Shown here in pieces: positions 18,401 through 23,640 of a DNA stretch of 23,724 nt; within the stretch, counting starts at the first letter, position 1, and each line of letters starts with the position of its first letter. The DNA is taken from NCBI GenBank assembly GCA_937928385.1, contig CALEZD010000102.1, positions 1-23,724 on the forward strand, read 5' to 3'. Made by a program: the position numbers and the translations under genes. Under the pieces are notes generated by a model that made no database searches, had not been told where the DNA came from, and saw only the letters and a program-made list of their open reading frames with translations. Origin of the DNA: an uncultured Bacteroidota bacterium (lineage in GTDB: Bacteria > Bacteroidota > Bacteroidia > Chitinophagales > Chitinophagaceae).

Positions 18401-18675
18401 ACAATAGTAACGCAACGCCTACAAGTGACGATGCCGATAACGTAACAGCAGCAGTAATAAAAGCTTTGACAGTTTCTGGTAATATTCCTTTTGAGTATTA
18501 CACGCAGATATACTCAAGCTTTATACAACCACTTATACACAACGATGTACAGATAGAAATTAAAATATCAGGAAGGTCCAAACCATCTAAAACAATTACC
18601 GAGAACAGCCAGGAATATAAAATCATTAAAGAATCAGCTAAGCAGTTGGGATTGAGACTGGATGAAGAAAAATGA
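15415..18675 (+). CDS. HEPN (Swt1-like)-DUF499 ATPase
   Basis: A 1,086-aa ATPase typically paired with DUF1156 methyltransferases. The N-terminal about 130 residues look like a Swt1-family HEPN domain and contain RNSVAH at 106-111, an intact RX4H motif as found in HEPN ribonucleases. The DUF499 P-loop domain follows: Walker A TGFGGGKTHT (Gly246 to Lys251-Thr252) and Walker B ALVLIDEL (Asp362-Glu363). A winged-helix-like segment may lie at about 620-690. A Ser/Ala/Thr/Asp-rich linker at about 980-1010 leads to a small C-terminal domain. The start 2 bp after the methyltransferase stop indicates translational coupling and probable complex formation. Role by inference: an ATP-driven sensor or loader for the defence complex. 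No strong terminator follows, and a new promoter begins at 18720. Confidence 0.88.
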   Translation: MAITQFQKDNLNKGLGLFIEAIRFYIVGLMAKEFGDTWPADFAEALSPVQKGHWDDGLRNGTSAEKLIDFQYLKSFTIKHKHLLKDDFGRKSGNVPNLFDEIYTVRNSVAHYSDVEEDDATKAWINMTSIAKTLGMGELEEELSKLRNAKDEQELKTTVNSTTAQPWFRVVSPHLDIRSGRLDESVFAANLAEVALDRGNSVYSNSALFFSKTYVTQGLKTIAKRVIKGLNGNEDAENRVISLQTGFGGGKTHTLISLFHLARMGKKAENSADTADIIKATGIPEFDSANIAVFTNTTNDAATGRTTDDGIHIHTVWGELAYQLGGKAAYDIIKANDEQKVAPGGLFKKVLEHCKPALVLIDELADYCVKAGGIMVGKTSLADQTISFMQELTEAVAGTNNCVAVITLPASPQEVGNTPEAQAILSSLQKRVSRVGADTQPVTDDEIFEVIRRRLFDDIANDTAIQLAIAEYELMYNSMAGELPSQAHKGDYKKRMMKAYPFHPELIDIFRIRWASNHDFQRTRGVLRLLAAIVSDLWKRQQSLPGGNLLIHPSDINFSNLDALSGQLKKLEGNGYDAVITADVSGSSSNAFKIDSDTKEYGDWYLTQGISAVILMNTLGSDGANKGVSIADIKLQVLKPNGFTPHMVNSALQKLEETAHYLYYSTTGQRRYWFHTKPNINILINQTKGDVKPVDIESEIVKRLREQTNNLQLFGRAIVAPDDDIAEQQKPTLVILSPRYYANPDNVNGNTKPVIEKLALKRGNSDRIYRNTILFLVCSEVGYSRLQADVREYLACTKINADYGNQLEKDQKEDLKRKIEDAHKQVNQSLVSAYSLLIKHSAKNGVESIIAKEFALTIERQINDNLLELLKNEEWMLDSVGINTLKKNGLLPTSDTPVKVKDIYDAFIRYDDKPMVRNIDAVQRSIERYNNQGEFCVAAGDGKNFTEYYYKKNIPFFNVQDETYWLIDKSEVPIEQPVGSKSAPGSTATGQADAANNSNATPTSDDADNVTAAVIKALTVSGNIPFEYYTQIYSSFIQPLIHNDVQIEIKISGRSKPSKTITENSQEYKIIKESAKQLGLRLDEEK

Positions 18676-18719
18676 TAATTAGCGACTATATAGCTTGAGA
18701 TACGTGCAAGTTTGTTGTA

Positions 18720-18760
18720 TTGAATTCTGCTACACAAAATATATCTTTGGTTTAAACCAA
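18720..18760 (+). promoter_or_regulatory. Promoter with perfect 14-bp palindrome for the Cas2-like/PIN pair
   Basis: The -33 TTG (18720-18722), a 19-base spacer and a perfect -7 box TATCTTTG (18742-18749) make the best Bacteroidota promoter in the window. The perfect palindrome TTGGTTTAAACCAA (18747-18760) overlaps the end of the -7 box and the predicted start site. That position suits an autoregulatory operator, as in toxin-antitoxin operons. Confidence 0.6.
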
Positions 18761-18771
18761 GTAACATAAAT

Positions 18772-19104
18772 ATGGGCACTAAAAAGGCAATCTTTTTATC
18801 CTTTGATTTAGGCTTAAAAGGAGATTATCAAAGTATGTATTCGTGGCTCGACGAAAAGGGGGCAAAAGAATGTGGCAACTCATTAGCCTTCTTTACCTCA
18901 AGCGAATTTGATGGCGATATACCAAAGAAGCTTGAAAAAGACTTGAGAAATAATATTGATTTCTCTAATACCGATAGGGTGTATATTATTTATTGGAATG
19001 AGAAAGAAAAGAAATTGAAGGGTAAGTTTATTATTGGAAATAGGAAAAGAGCCGTATGGGAAGGTTATAGGCAAGATAGTTCTGACCAAGAGGACTCAGC
19101 GTAG
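18772..19104 (+). CDS. Small Cas2/VapD-fold protein (SinR-family-like)
   Basis: A 110-aa protein whose predicted pattern, strand KAIFLSFDL, helix, strand NSLAFFTSS, helix, strand RVYIIYW, fits the ferredoxin-like fold of Cas2 and VapD. Asp12 at the end of the first strand sits where Cas2/VapD nucleases carry their conserved acid. The C-terminus is acidic and probably flexible. I base this on motif pattern and resemblance to SinR-annotated small proteins, not on a search. There is no CRISPR array or cas1 nearby, so it is not an adaptation gene. It has its own promoter and lies 6 bp before the PIN gene. It could be a toxin, an antitoxin-like partner, or an RNA-binding accessory to the defence operon. 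Confidence 0.6.
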   Translation: MGTKKAIFLSFDLGLKGDYQSMYSWLDEKGAKECGNSLAFFTSSEFDGDIPKKLEKDLRNNIDFSNTDRVYIIYWNEKEKKLKGKFIIGNRKRAVWEGYRQDSSDQEDSA

Positions 19105-19110
19105 TTAATC

Positions 19111-19545
19111 ATGGCAAAATATTACTTAGCAGACACTTGTTATTGGCTGGGCTTAATTACTCCTGACGACCAGCATCATGACACCTCATTGACTATATCT
19201 CAGCTTATTGATGAACAACAAAATATGCTTCTTGTACCCTGGCCCTGTTTATATGAGACATTAGCAACACGCTTAACGAATAACAGGGAACGTTTATTAC
19301 ACTTTGAAAGCTTAATAAATCGCAAGTCGCAAGTTCAGTTTATAGACGATGCAGACTATAAAATCAGGGCTTTTGAAATGGTATTCGAAAAGGCAGCAAA
19401 TGAAGGTTTTACCACATCGTTAACAGATGCAGTGATAATAGAAATTTTGACATCCCGTGATTTCAAAATTGATGGTCTTATTAGTTACAATCACCGTGAT
19501 TTTGAGTCTTTCTGTAAAGGTTTAGACATTGAGTATATACGCTAA
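19111..19545 (+). CDS. PIN-domain ribonuclease (VapC-like)
   Basis: A 144-aa single-domain PIN protein, the usual VapC size. The acidic metal-binding residues are all in place: Asp8 in LADTCYW, Glu49 in LYETL, Asp106 in SLTDAVI, and Asp130 in NHRDF near the C-terminus. Proteins of this family cut tRNA, rRNA or mRNA. A classic VapB antitoxin with a DNA-binding domain is absent. Instead the Cas2/VapD-like gene lies immediately upstream in the same transcript, which is unusual for a VapBC module. It may be a toxin-antitoxin unit stabilising the island or an RNA-degrading effector linked to the defence operon. The pair is convergent with the gene at 19597, and the 51-bp gap holds no clear terminator. 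Confidence 0.85.
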   Translation: MAKYYLADTCYWLGLITPDDQHHDTSLTISQLIDEQQNMLLVPWPCLYETLATRLTNNRERLLHFESLINRKSQVQFIDDADYKIRAFEMVFEKAANEGFTTSLTDAVIIEILTSRDFKIDGLISYNHRDFESFCKGLDIEYIR

Positions 19546-19596
19546 AACGTAATCAAATTCCACTTGAAATTATACATTCTTCGCAATTGCTAAATG

Positions 19597-20223
19597 TTAC
19601 TTTTTATACCAATCCAACAAAACCTTGTCTATTTCATGGTAATCCATCTCATATACATCCCTAAAATGAAGCACACCTGTAAATAAAGCCCTATCTACCA
19701 GCCATTCCCTATAGGAGTTTATTTCTCGTCCATCCAGCCATATTGAGACAGTGTACTCATCACCATTCACATAGTGGCCAACTTCCGTAACCCAAAACAT
19801 AGGTGTGCCAACTGCAGCTTTAATAAAGTGAAACATAAATCTATCTCCCACTTTAGGCGACTGAGGCAGCCATACTGTAAAATAAGCTTTGCCGCCAAAG
19901 GAATTGAAAATTAGGTCATGTTGAATACCTGAACTTTTAAACAATGATGGATTATCCATATTAAGGTCTAAAAGGTCATCATATATCTCTCTAATCCATT
20001 TAGTAACGATGTTTGCAGGGAAACCTACAATTAAACTGATATCCTTAATTGTTTTTACATTTTCGAAATAGTTGTCATTTCTCTCGACAATCATTCTTAG
20101 AAATGAATCATAATCTTTACCCTTGTCTAACAGGAGTTTACACCATGCCTTTTCTTCAATAAATGAATAAAGTATTTCCTTTGTCTTTGCTTTGTACTGG
20201 TGCTTTTCAATCCTTTTTCTCAT
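19597..20223 (-). CDS. Hypothetical 208-aa protein with possible N-terminal HTH
   Basis: I do not recognise the family. The N-terminal third is helical and charged. It includes a stretch around residues 60-85 (ISLIVGFPANIVTKWIREI) with the spacing of a helix-turn-helix, so DNA binding is possible. The remainder is rich in aromatic residues and looks like a globular alpha/beta domain, without a signal peptide or membrane helix. It is the only minus-strand gene right of the SRAP pair and converges on the PIN gene. Candidate roles are a regulator of the island or an unrelated cargo gene. TAGATTTT (plus 20260-20267) upstream is close to a -7 box, but I see no good -33. Confidence 0.7.
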   Translation of the reverse strand: MRKRIEKHQYKAKTKEILYSFIEEKAWCKLLLDKGKDYDSFLRMIVERNDNYFENVKTIKDISLIVGFPANIVTKWIREIYDDLLDLNMDNPSLFKSSGIQHDLIFNSFGGKAYFTVWLPQSPKVGDRFMFHFIKAAVGTPMFWVTEVGHYVNGDEYTVSIWLDGREINSYREWLVDRALFTGVLHFRDVYEMDYHEIDKVLLDWYKK

Positions 20224-20472
20224 GAGATTATTTTTTACTTGTATCTGGCGAAGATTACCAAAATCTAAAAAAAAATTTCCACCACCAGGAAAAAAGAGGT
20301 CTTTTTATTTCATGAAGTAAATCCCCTAAGAGGTACCCCCCCCTTTTTTTATACCGTGTTTTAATTCATACACAGACCACCCCGTTGTATACACCCCTAC
20401 TAAATCCCGAGTGTCGGGGCATCCCCCCATGCTCTGAAATCATTTTTTTAAACTATTAAAAAATCAAAAACT
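20224..20472. other. Intergenic region with long homopolymer tracts
   Basis: This 249-bp divergent gap should hold the promoters of the 208-aa gene (minus) and the 111-aa gene (plus). It contains a run of nine C (20336-20344) followed directly by seven T, an A9 run near 20267-20275, an AT-rich palindrome AAAAAGAGGTCTTTTT-like at 20291-20306 and a small CCCGA-GTG-TCGGG hairpin at 20406-20418. I see no TAnnTTTG box on the plus strand and no gene. Confidence 0.5.
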
Positions 20473-20808
20473 ATGGTGATTGTAAAAAATTATCACGTTC
20501 GCGAAGGCGAACAAGGAAGCTTTATTTCCCTGGAACTGATGGGAGATATCGAAATGGTACAAAGTACCAACACGGGGCGGTATTATGCTACTGCCCGGAG
20601 ATGCTTCATTTCATCAACCTTCGATGAGTTAACAGCGAAAAAGATGGTTGGTAAGGAGATTAAAGGTTCTATCAAGCGTGTTCCCTGTGAGGCTTACGAT
20701 TACACTCTCCCGGAGACAGGTGAAATAATTAACCTGGGGTACAAATGGGATTATGTGCCCGAAGAGGTATCAGTAGTCCAAAAAGCTTTTGGGTTAGTAT
20801 CAGCATAG
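20473..20808 (+). CDS. Hypothetical 111-aa protein of the recombination module
   Basis: The family is not recognised with certainty. The protein is small, soluble and predicted beta-rich (GSFISLELMGDIEMV, GRYYATARRCF, KEIKGSIKRV). That would fit a single-strand-binding OB fold or a phage-type accessory protein, but no SSB signature or acidic tail is present. It precedes the Sak4-like ATPase by 57 bp, with a terminator between them, so it may be expressed separately or at a higher level. Function is suggested only by its neighbours. Confidence 0.65.
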   Translation: MVIVKNYHVREGEQGSFISLELMGDIEMVQSTNTGRYYATARRCFISSTFDELTAKKMVGKEIKGSIKRVPCEAYDYTLPETGEIINLGYKWDYVPEEVSVVQKAFGLVSA

Positions 20809-20818
20809 ACAAACAAAC

Positions 20819-20850
20819 AGGGGCGGTTTCTACCGCCTCTTTTCTTTTCA
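20819..20850 (+). terminator. Rho-independent terminator or attenuator after the 111-aa gene
   Basis: GGCGGT (20822-20827), TTCT loop and ACCGCC (20832-20837) form a GC-rich stem. It can be extended by three pairs including one G-T pair, and TCTTTTCTTTT follows. It lies between the 111-aa gene and the ATPase gene, 11 bp past the stop. Partial read-through would feed the downstream genes. Confidence 0.7.
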
Positions 20851-20865
20851 TCCAAAAACAATAGT

Positions 20866-21705
20866 ATGGAATTACAAACAGCCTCGCGAAAGCGGGTAAA
20901 AATAAAGTGTGCTCTGCAAGGTCCCAGTTCCAGTGGAAAGACGAAATCAGCGTTATACATAGCTTACGGCTTATGTCCTGACTGGTCCAAAATAGCTGTT
21001 ATAGACACTGAAAACAGAAGTTCAGAGCTGTACAGTGATGTAGGGGACTTTAAAGTACTTCATTTAGGGCCACCTTTTAGCCCGGAGAGGTATATTGAAG
21101 CGCTCAATACATGCGTAAAAGCAGGCATGAAGGTGGTTATCGTTGATAGCCTTACCCATGAGTGGGAGTACATATTAGACGCTCACGGTGCTATGCCTGG
21201 AAATAGCTTTACTAACTGGACTAAGTTTACTCCAAGGCACAATGGCCTTGTAAACGCCATGCTTCAAGCCGATGTTCATATTATCGGGACAATACGCACC
21301 AAACAGGACTATGTACTCAGTGAAAAAAACGGTAAACAAGTACCTGAAAAGGTTGGCTTAAAGGGAGTGCAGAGAGACGGCATTGACTATGAATTTACCC
21401 TTGTGTTTGACCTGAACATTAACCTCCTGGCTAAAGCATCCAAAGACAGAACCCAATTATATTTTGGTGAACCTGAGTTTATTCCCTCTGTGGAAACAGG
21501 GAAAGCAATATTGGATTGGTGCAACCAAGGGTCTCCGGAACTGCCATCTATGACTATCGAGGACATGCTTAAGAGCATTGGCAACTGTAATACCCTGGAG
21601 GAGCTAAACGGCCTCTATCACAGCTACCCTCAATTCCAGGTAGATATGCAACAGGAATTCACGAACAGAAAACACATTATCAATAGAGAAACCATCAAAA
21701 ATTAA
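20866..21705 (+). CDS. Sak4/AAA_24-type RecA-like ATPase
   Basis: A 279-aa P-loop ATPase. Walker A is GPSSSGKT (19-26) close to the N-terminus. The IDTEN segment near 45 and Walker B VVIVDS (Asp94) follow the RecA-core order, with a later TIRTKQDYV sensor-like stretch. This matches the phage Sak4-type single-strand annealing/recombination ATPases, also annotated as AAA_24 or ATP-binding proteins in phages and mobile elements. The likely role is homologous recombination or replication-linked annealing of element DNA. It stands 5 bp before the DUF3871 gene, so both are co-transcribed. I am sure of the ATPase core and less sure of the recombination role. Confidence 0.82.
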   Translation: MELQTASRKRVKIKCALQGPSSSGKTKSALYIAYGLCPDWSKIAVIDTENRSSELYSDVGDFKVLHLGPPFSPERYIEALNTCVKAGMKVVIVDSLTHEWEYILDAHGAMPGNSFTNWTKFTPRHNGLVNAMLQADVHIIGTIRTKQDYVLSEKNGKQVPEKVGLKGVQRDGIDYEFTLVFDLNINLLAKASKDRTQLYFGEPEFIPSVETGKAILDWCNQGSPELPSMTIEDMLKSIGNCNTLEELNGLYHSYPQFQVDMQQEFTNRKHIINRETIKN

Positions 21706-21710
21706 AAACA

Positions 21711-22715
21711 ATGAATCAAACCACAGATACCAACAAAGACGCGGTAACCATCGGGGAAATACTACCTGACGTTATTGAGGAAATAAAGGGGACCTCCAAC
21801 GAAAAGGCTTTTATAGAAGCCAATACAGTAGATAGTAACCTGGAAGCAATTCGGAATGAGCATATCATACCTGTTTTCATCAAAGATAATGAGCCTGTAA
21901 TAAGTCATGCAGAGTTCATAGACACCACTTTTGATGCAGTTTCAAGAGTATTTAACGGGGAGGCTATCTTAAAGCCCAATATCAGACTTTCCCACCCCAT
22001 CAAAGGCAGAATCCCGGAGGCTAAGAAAAAGCCGGCCAATGAGCTTTTAGAGCATGAAAAGACCATATACTATGAGCGTATGGCTTTCGTAATAGAAGTA
22101 CCTACTATACAGGCTGAGGTAGGGGGAAACCTGCTTAACCTTACTATAGGAGGTGTGAAGGCTTACAACCTGGACAACCTTTACAACAGAAGTGGTGCCG
22201 ACCAGCATTTTAAAGTGTTCATCGGATTTCAGAATACGGTATGTACTAACCTTTGTGTAGCTACAGACGGTTTACTATCGCAGTTAAAGGTTAAAAATGC
22301 AGAACAACTACAGTACGCCATTAACGGAATGCTCCAAGATTACAATGCTATCCAGTTTGCGGAGCAGCTAAAATCCTTTGACGACTATGAGTTGACGGAA
22401 AAACAGTTCGTTCACCTGATTGGACGGTGCAGGCTGTACAAACATATGCCTGACAGCCTCAAGAGTGACATCCCGGAGTTGAGTTTTGGTGACTATCAGA
22501 TAAACGCGGTGTGCAAGGACTATTATTCAGATGCCAACTTTAAATCCTTTGCGGATGGCAGTATCAACCTCTGGAAGCTGTATAACCTGTTTACTGCTGC
22601 AAATAAGAGCACCTACATAGACAACTTCCTGGATAGAAGCGTTAATGCCTTCCAACTGGCAAAAGACCTTCAATACGCATTGCAAAATAGTACCAGGTGC
22701 TGGTATTTAAATTAA
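21711..22715 (+). CDS. DUF3871 family protein
   Basis: A 334-aa protein with the strongly conserved features I associate with DUF3871: the RLSHPIKGRIPEAKKKPA-like block near 90-110, then LLEHEKTIYYERMAFVIEVP, LTIGGVKAYNLDNLY and the FKVFIGFQNTVCTNLCV segment. The family occurs in Bacteroidota mobile elements and has no established function. Long, mainly alpha/beta, no membrane segments. It lies directly after the Sak4-like ATPase and 6 bp before the 80-aa gene, so a role in element DNA replication or recombination is plausible by association. Confidence 0.85.
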   Translation: MNQTTDTNKDAVTIGEILPDVIEEIKGTSNEKAFIEANTVDSNLEAIRNEHIIPVFIKDNEPVISHAEFIDTTFDAVSRVFNGEAILKPNIRLSHPIKGRIPEAKKKPANELLEHEKTIYYERMAFVIEVPTIQAEVGGNLLNLTIGGVKAYNLDNLYNRSGADQHFKVFIGFQNTVCTNLCVATDGLLSQLKVKNAEQLQYAINGMLQDYNAIQFAEQLKSFDDYELTEKQFVHLIGRCRLYKHMPDSLKSDIPELSFGDYQINAVCKDYYSDANFKSFADGSINLWKLYNLFTAANKSTYIDNFLDRSVNAFQLAKDLQYALQNSTRCWYLN

Positions 22716-22721
22716 TCAGTC

Positions 22722-22964
22722 ATGATTATTTACACTGACAAGGACGGGGATAAATACTCTGTCCTTACCATCAATAAAAAAGGGGAATTAGTACGCGTAA
22801 AAGCCCCATTTAGGGTATTGTGTGTAATTCCTGTCAAGGATTTTAAGACAAACACCCAATTATATGTGGAGGCTGTAATAGGCACTGAAAACGGACAGAT
22901 AGTATATATCATATTCCAGCAGCCATATTTACACAGTCATTTTATCATCCACATAAGCTTTTAG
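22722..22964 (+). CDS. Hypothetical 80-aa protein
   Basis: A short protein with no family I recognise. It begins with an IYTDKDGDKYSVL-type strand pair and has several further hydrophobic strands, suggesting a small beta-barrel or SH3-like fold. It is the last gene of the recombination module, 6 bp after DUF3871, on the same strand. The short gap and good start context support translation. The overlapping minus-strand reading frame at 22730-22912 is a shadow. Confidence 0.6.
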   Translation: MIIYTDKDGDKYSVLTINKKGELVRVKAPFRVLCVIPVKDFKTNTQLYVEAVIGTENGQIVYIIFQQPYLHSHFIIHISF

Positions 22965-23225
22965 GAGGCTCCGGAATTATACACAGGGGCCGAAATATAC
23001 CTGTCTATACAGTGCTATCAGGATGACATCTGCCATAGTCGCCTCAAATTGGGATATGGAATAAACTGATGTCTGGGATGAGTATAGTTCAACAGGGGAG
23101 AGTTATGTTGTATTTTCTTTACACGGGTATGCTCCAGGAGGCTTGTGCATTGAAATTCCCGGAGGCTGTGGTTTCTTTTGAGACGGGCTACCTCTCCTTA
23201 AATTACAAAGTCCCCTGAAAAGAAA

Positions 23226-23281
23226 GTCAAGTTAGTCAAGTGAGTAAAGGTATTTGAAATACTATGCCACTTGGCTAACTT
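23226..23281. repeat. Nested inverted repeat with 9-bp-spaced GTCAA units
   Basis: AAGTTAGTCAAGTG (23229-23242) pairs with CACTTGGCTAACTT (23268-23281) with one mismatch. GTCAA occurs at 23226 and 23235, 9 bp apart. The spacer contains the perfect palindrome GTATTT-G-AAATAC (23250-23262). No T-run follows. The design parallels the repeat at 240-316. Confidence 0.6.
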
Positions 23282-23315
23282 TATTCTATTACTTAACCAA
23301 AGGACGTAGGCGTTG

Positions 23316-23336
23316 TGCTTGTACAATGCTTGTACA
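23316..23336. repeat. Two direct TGCTTGTACA repeats, 11-bp period
   Basis: TGCTTGTACA occurs at 23316-23325 and 23327-23336, one helical turn apart, about 60 bp from the tRNA fragment. The TTGTACA core also occurs in the dinB operator (1631-1637). Cooperative binding by one regulator or recombination protein is possible. Confidence 0.5.
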
Positions 23337-23396
23337 TAAGAGAAAAGTAAAACGGTGAAAATGTTTACCAGCAGGACATACAGAGGAATTTCCTTA

Positions 23397-23442
23397 CTGA
23401 CTCATAATCAGGGGGTCCTAGGTTCAAGTCCTAGTGGGACCA
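23397..23442 (+). pseudogene. tRNA 3' half (CAT anticodon, Met-like), probable attachment site
   Basis: From the anticodon loop onward this is a clean tRNA: loop CTCATAA (23401-23407) with anticodon CAT, stem TCAGG, five-base variable loop, T-stem CTAGG/CCTAG with TTCAAGT loop (23418-23434), acceptor strand TGGGACC (23435-23441) and A73. CCA is not encoded. The 5' half is missing: no D-arm and no GGTCCCA-like acceptor partner upstream, though four bases of the anticodon 5' stem still pair. This is what a tRNA-targeting integrase leaves at one end of its element. Confidence 0.75.
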
Positions 23443-23452
23443 CAGGTAAATG

Positions 23453-23482
23453 AAGGGTTTCGAGCAATCGGGACCCTTTTTT
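23453..23482 (+). terminator. Rho-independent terminator downstream of the tRNA-Met-like 3' end
   Basis: AAGGGTTTCGA (23453-23463), GCAA tetraloop, TCGGGACCCTT (23468-23478): an 11-bp stem including two G-T pairs, ending in a run of six T (23477-23482). It sits 10 bp after the tRNA end, as expected for the tRNA's own terminator. Confidence 0.8.
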
Positions 23483-23556
23483 AATTGCCTGTCTCTATTA
23501 AATGTTAATATACTGCTACTAAATACATGAAATATTTCAGAAACTGGTTTATAACA

Positions 23557-23587
23557 AAAAAGCAGCTACAAAAAGTAGCTGCTTTTT
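23557..23587. terminator. Bidirectional terminator
   Basis: AAAAAGCAGCTAC (23557-23569) and GTAGCTGCTTTTT (23575-23587) form a perfect 13-bp inverted repeat around an A5 loop, with T-runs on both strands. On the minus strand it follows the tRNA-like 3' end at 23593 and would end its transcript. Confidence 0.85.
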
Positions 23588-23592
23588 CATTG

Positions 23593-23640
23593 TGCCCAGA
23601 ACAGGAATCGAACCTGTACTCCCCTGCTGAAATATCAAAG
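23593..23640 (-). pseudogene. Second tRNA 3'-end fragment (minus strand, possibly Leu)
   Basis: Read on the minus strand: T-stem ACAGG, loop TTCGATT, stem CCTGT (plus 23601-23617), acceptor TCTGGGC (23594-23600) and A73 at 23593, no CCA. An intact gene would begin GCCCAGA, which suits tRNA-Leu, but this 5' end is absent in the 130 bp to the window edge and the anticodon arm does not fold. I read it as a truncated 3' copy. Its right boundary is approximate and the Leu identity is a guess. Confidence 0.55.

Larger units (their letters stand above)
22965..23396. other. Right non-coding region, 432 bp, repeat-rich
   Basis: I find no gene. The region starts at the stop of the 80-aa gene and runs to the tRNA fragment. 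It contains GAGGCTCCGGAATTATA (22965-22981), similar to 465-481; an inverted copy of CTCCGGGAATT (23155-23165); a nested inverted repeat (23229-23281); and tandem TGCTTGTACA units (23316-23336). Such an arrangement close to an element end fits integrase, excisionase or transfer-origin binding sites. Confidence 0.6.
1..23442. mobile_element. Probable integrative element or island, right end at a tRNA 3' fragment
   Basis: I infer that nearly the whole window lies in an integrated element. Seen directly: a tRNA 3' half without its 5' half at 23397-23442, followed by a native-looking terminator; inverted repeats of related design in both non-coding flanks; and cargo-type genes (defence operon, PIN/Cas2-like pair, Sak4-like ATPase, DUF3871). 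Known: many bacterial integrases target tRNA 3' ends and leave such a copy at the far end of the element. Not seen: an integrase, relaxase or second end, so the left boundary is unknown and probably precedes position 1. Confidence 0.45.

Noticed and set aside
5832..18675. Classical DISARM, BREX or type I restriction locus
   Set aside because: I see no DrmA, DrmB (DUF1998) or DrmC (PLD), no PglZ, BrxC or BrxL, and no HsdR/HsdS. Only the methylase-helicase logic is shared.
18772..19104. CRISPR adaptation locus suggested by the Cas2-like fold
   Set aside because: No cas1, no other cas gene and no repeat-spacer array is visible anywhere in the window. Cas2/VapD folds also occur outside CRISPR.
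20406..20418. CCCGA-GTG-TCGGG hairpin as terminator
   Set aside because: The stem is only 5 bp with a 3-base loop and no T-run directly after it, and no gene ends nearby.
23370..23442. Complete tRNA-Met gene
   Set aside because: The expected 5' acceptor strand (GGTCCCA-like) and D-arm are absent upstream of the anticodon stem, so only the 3' half is supported.
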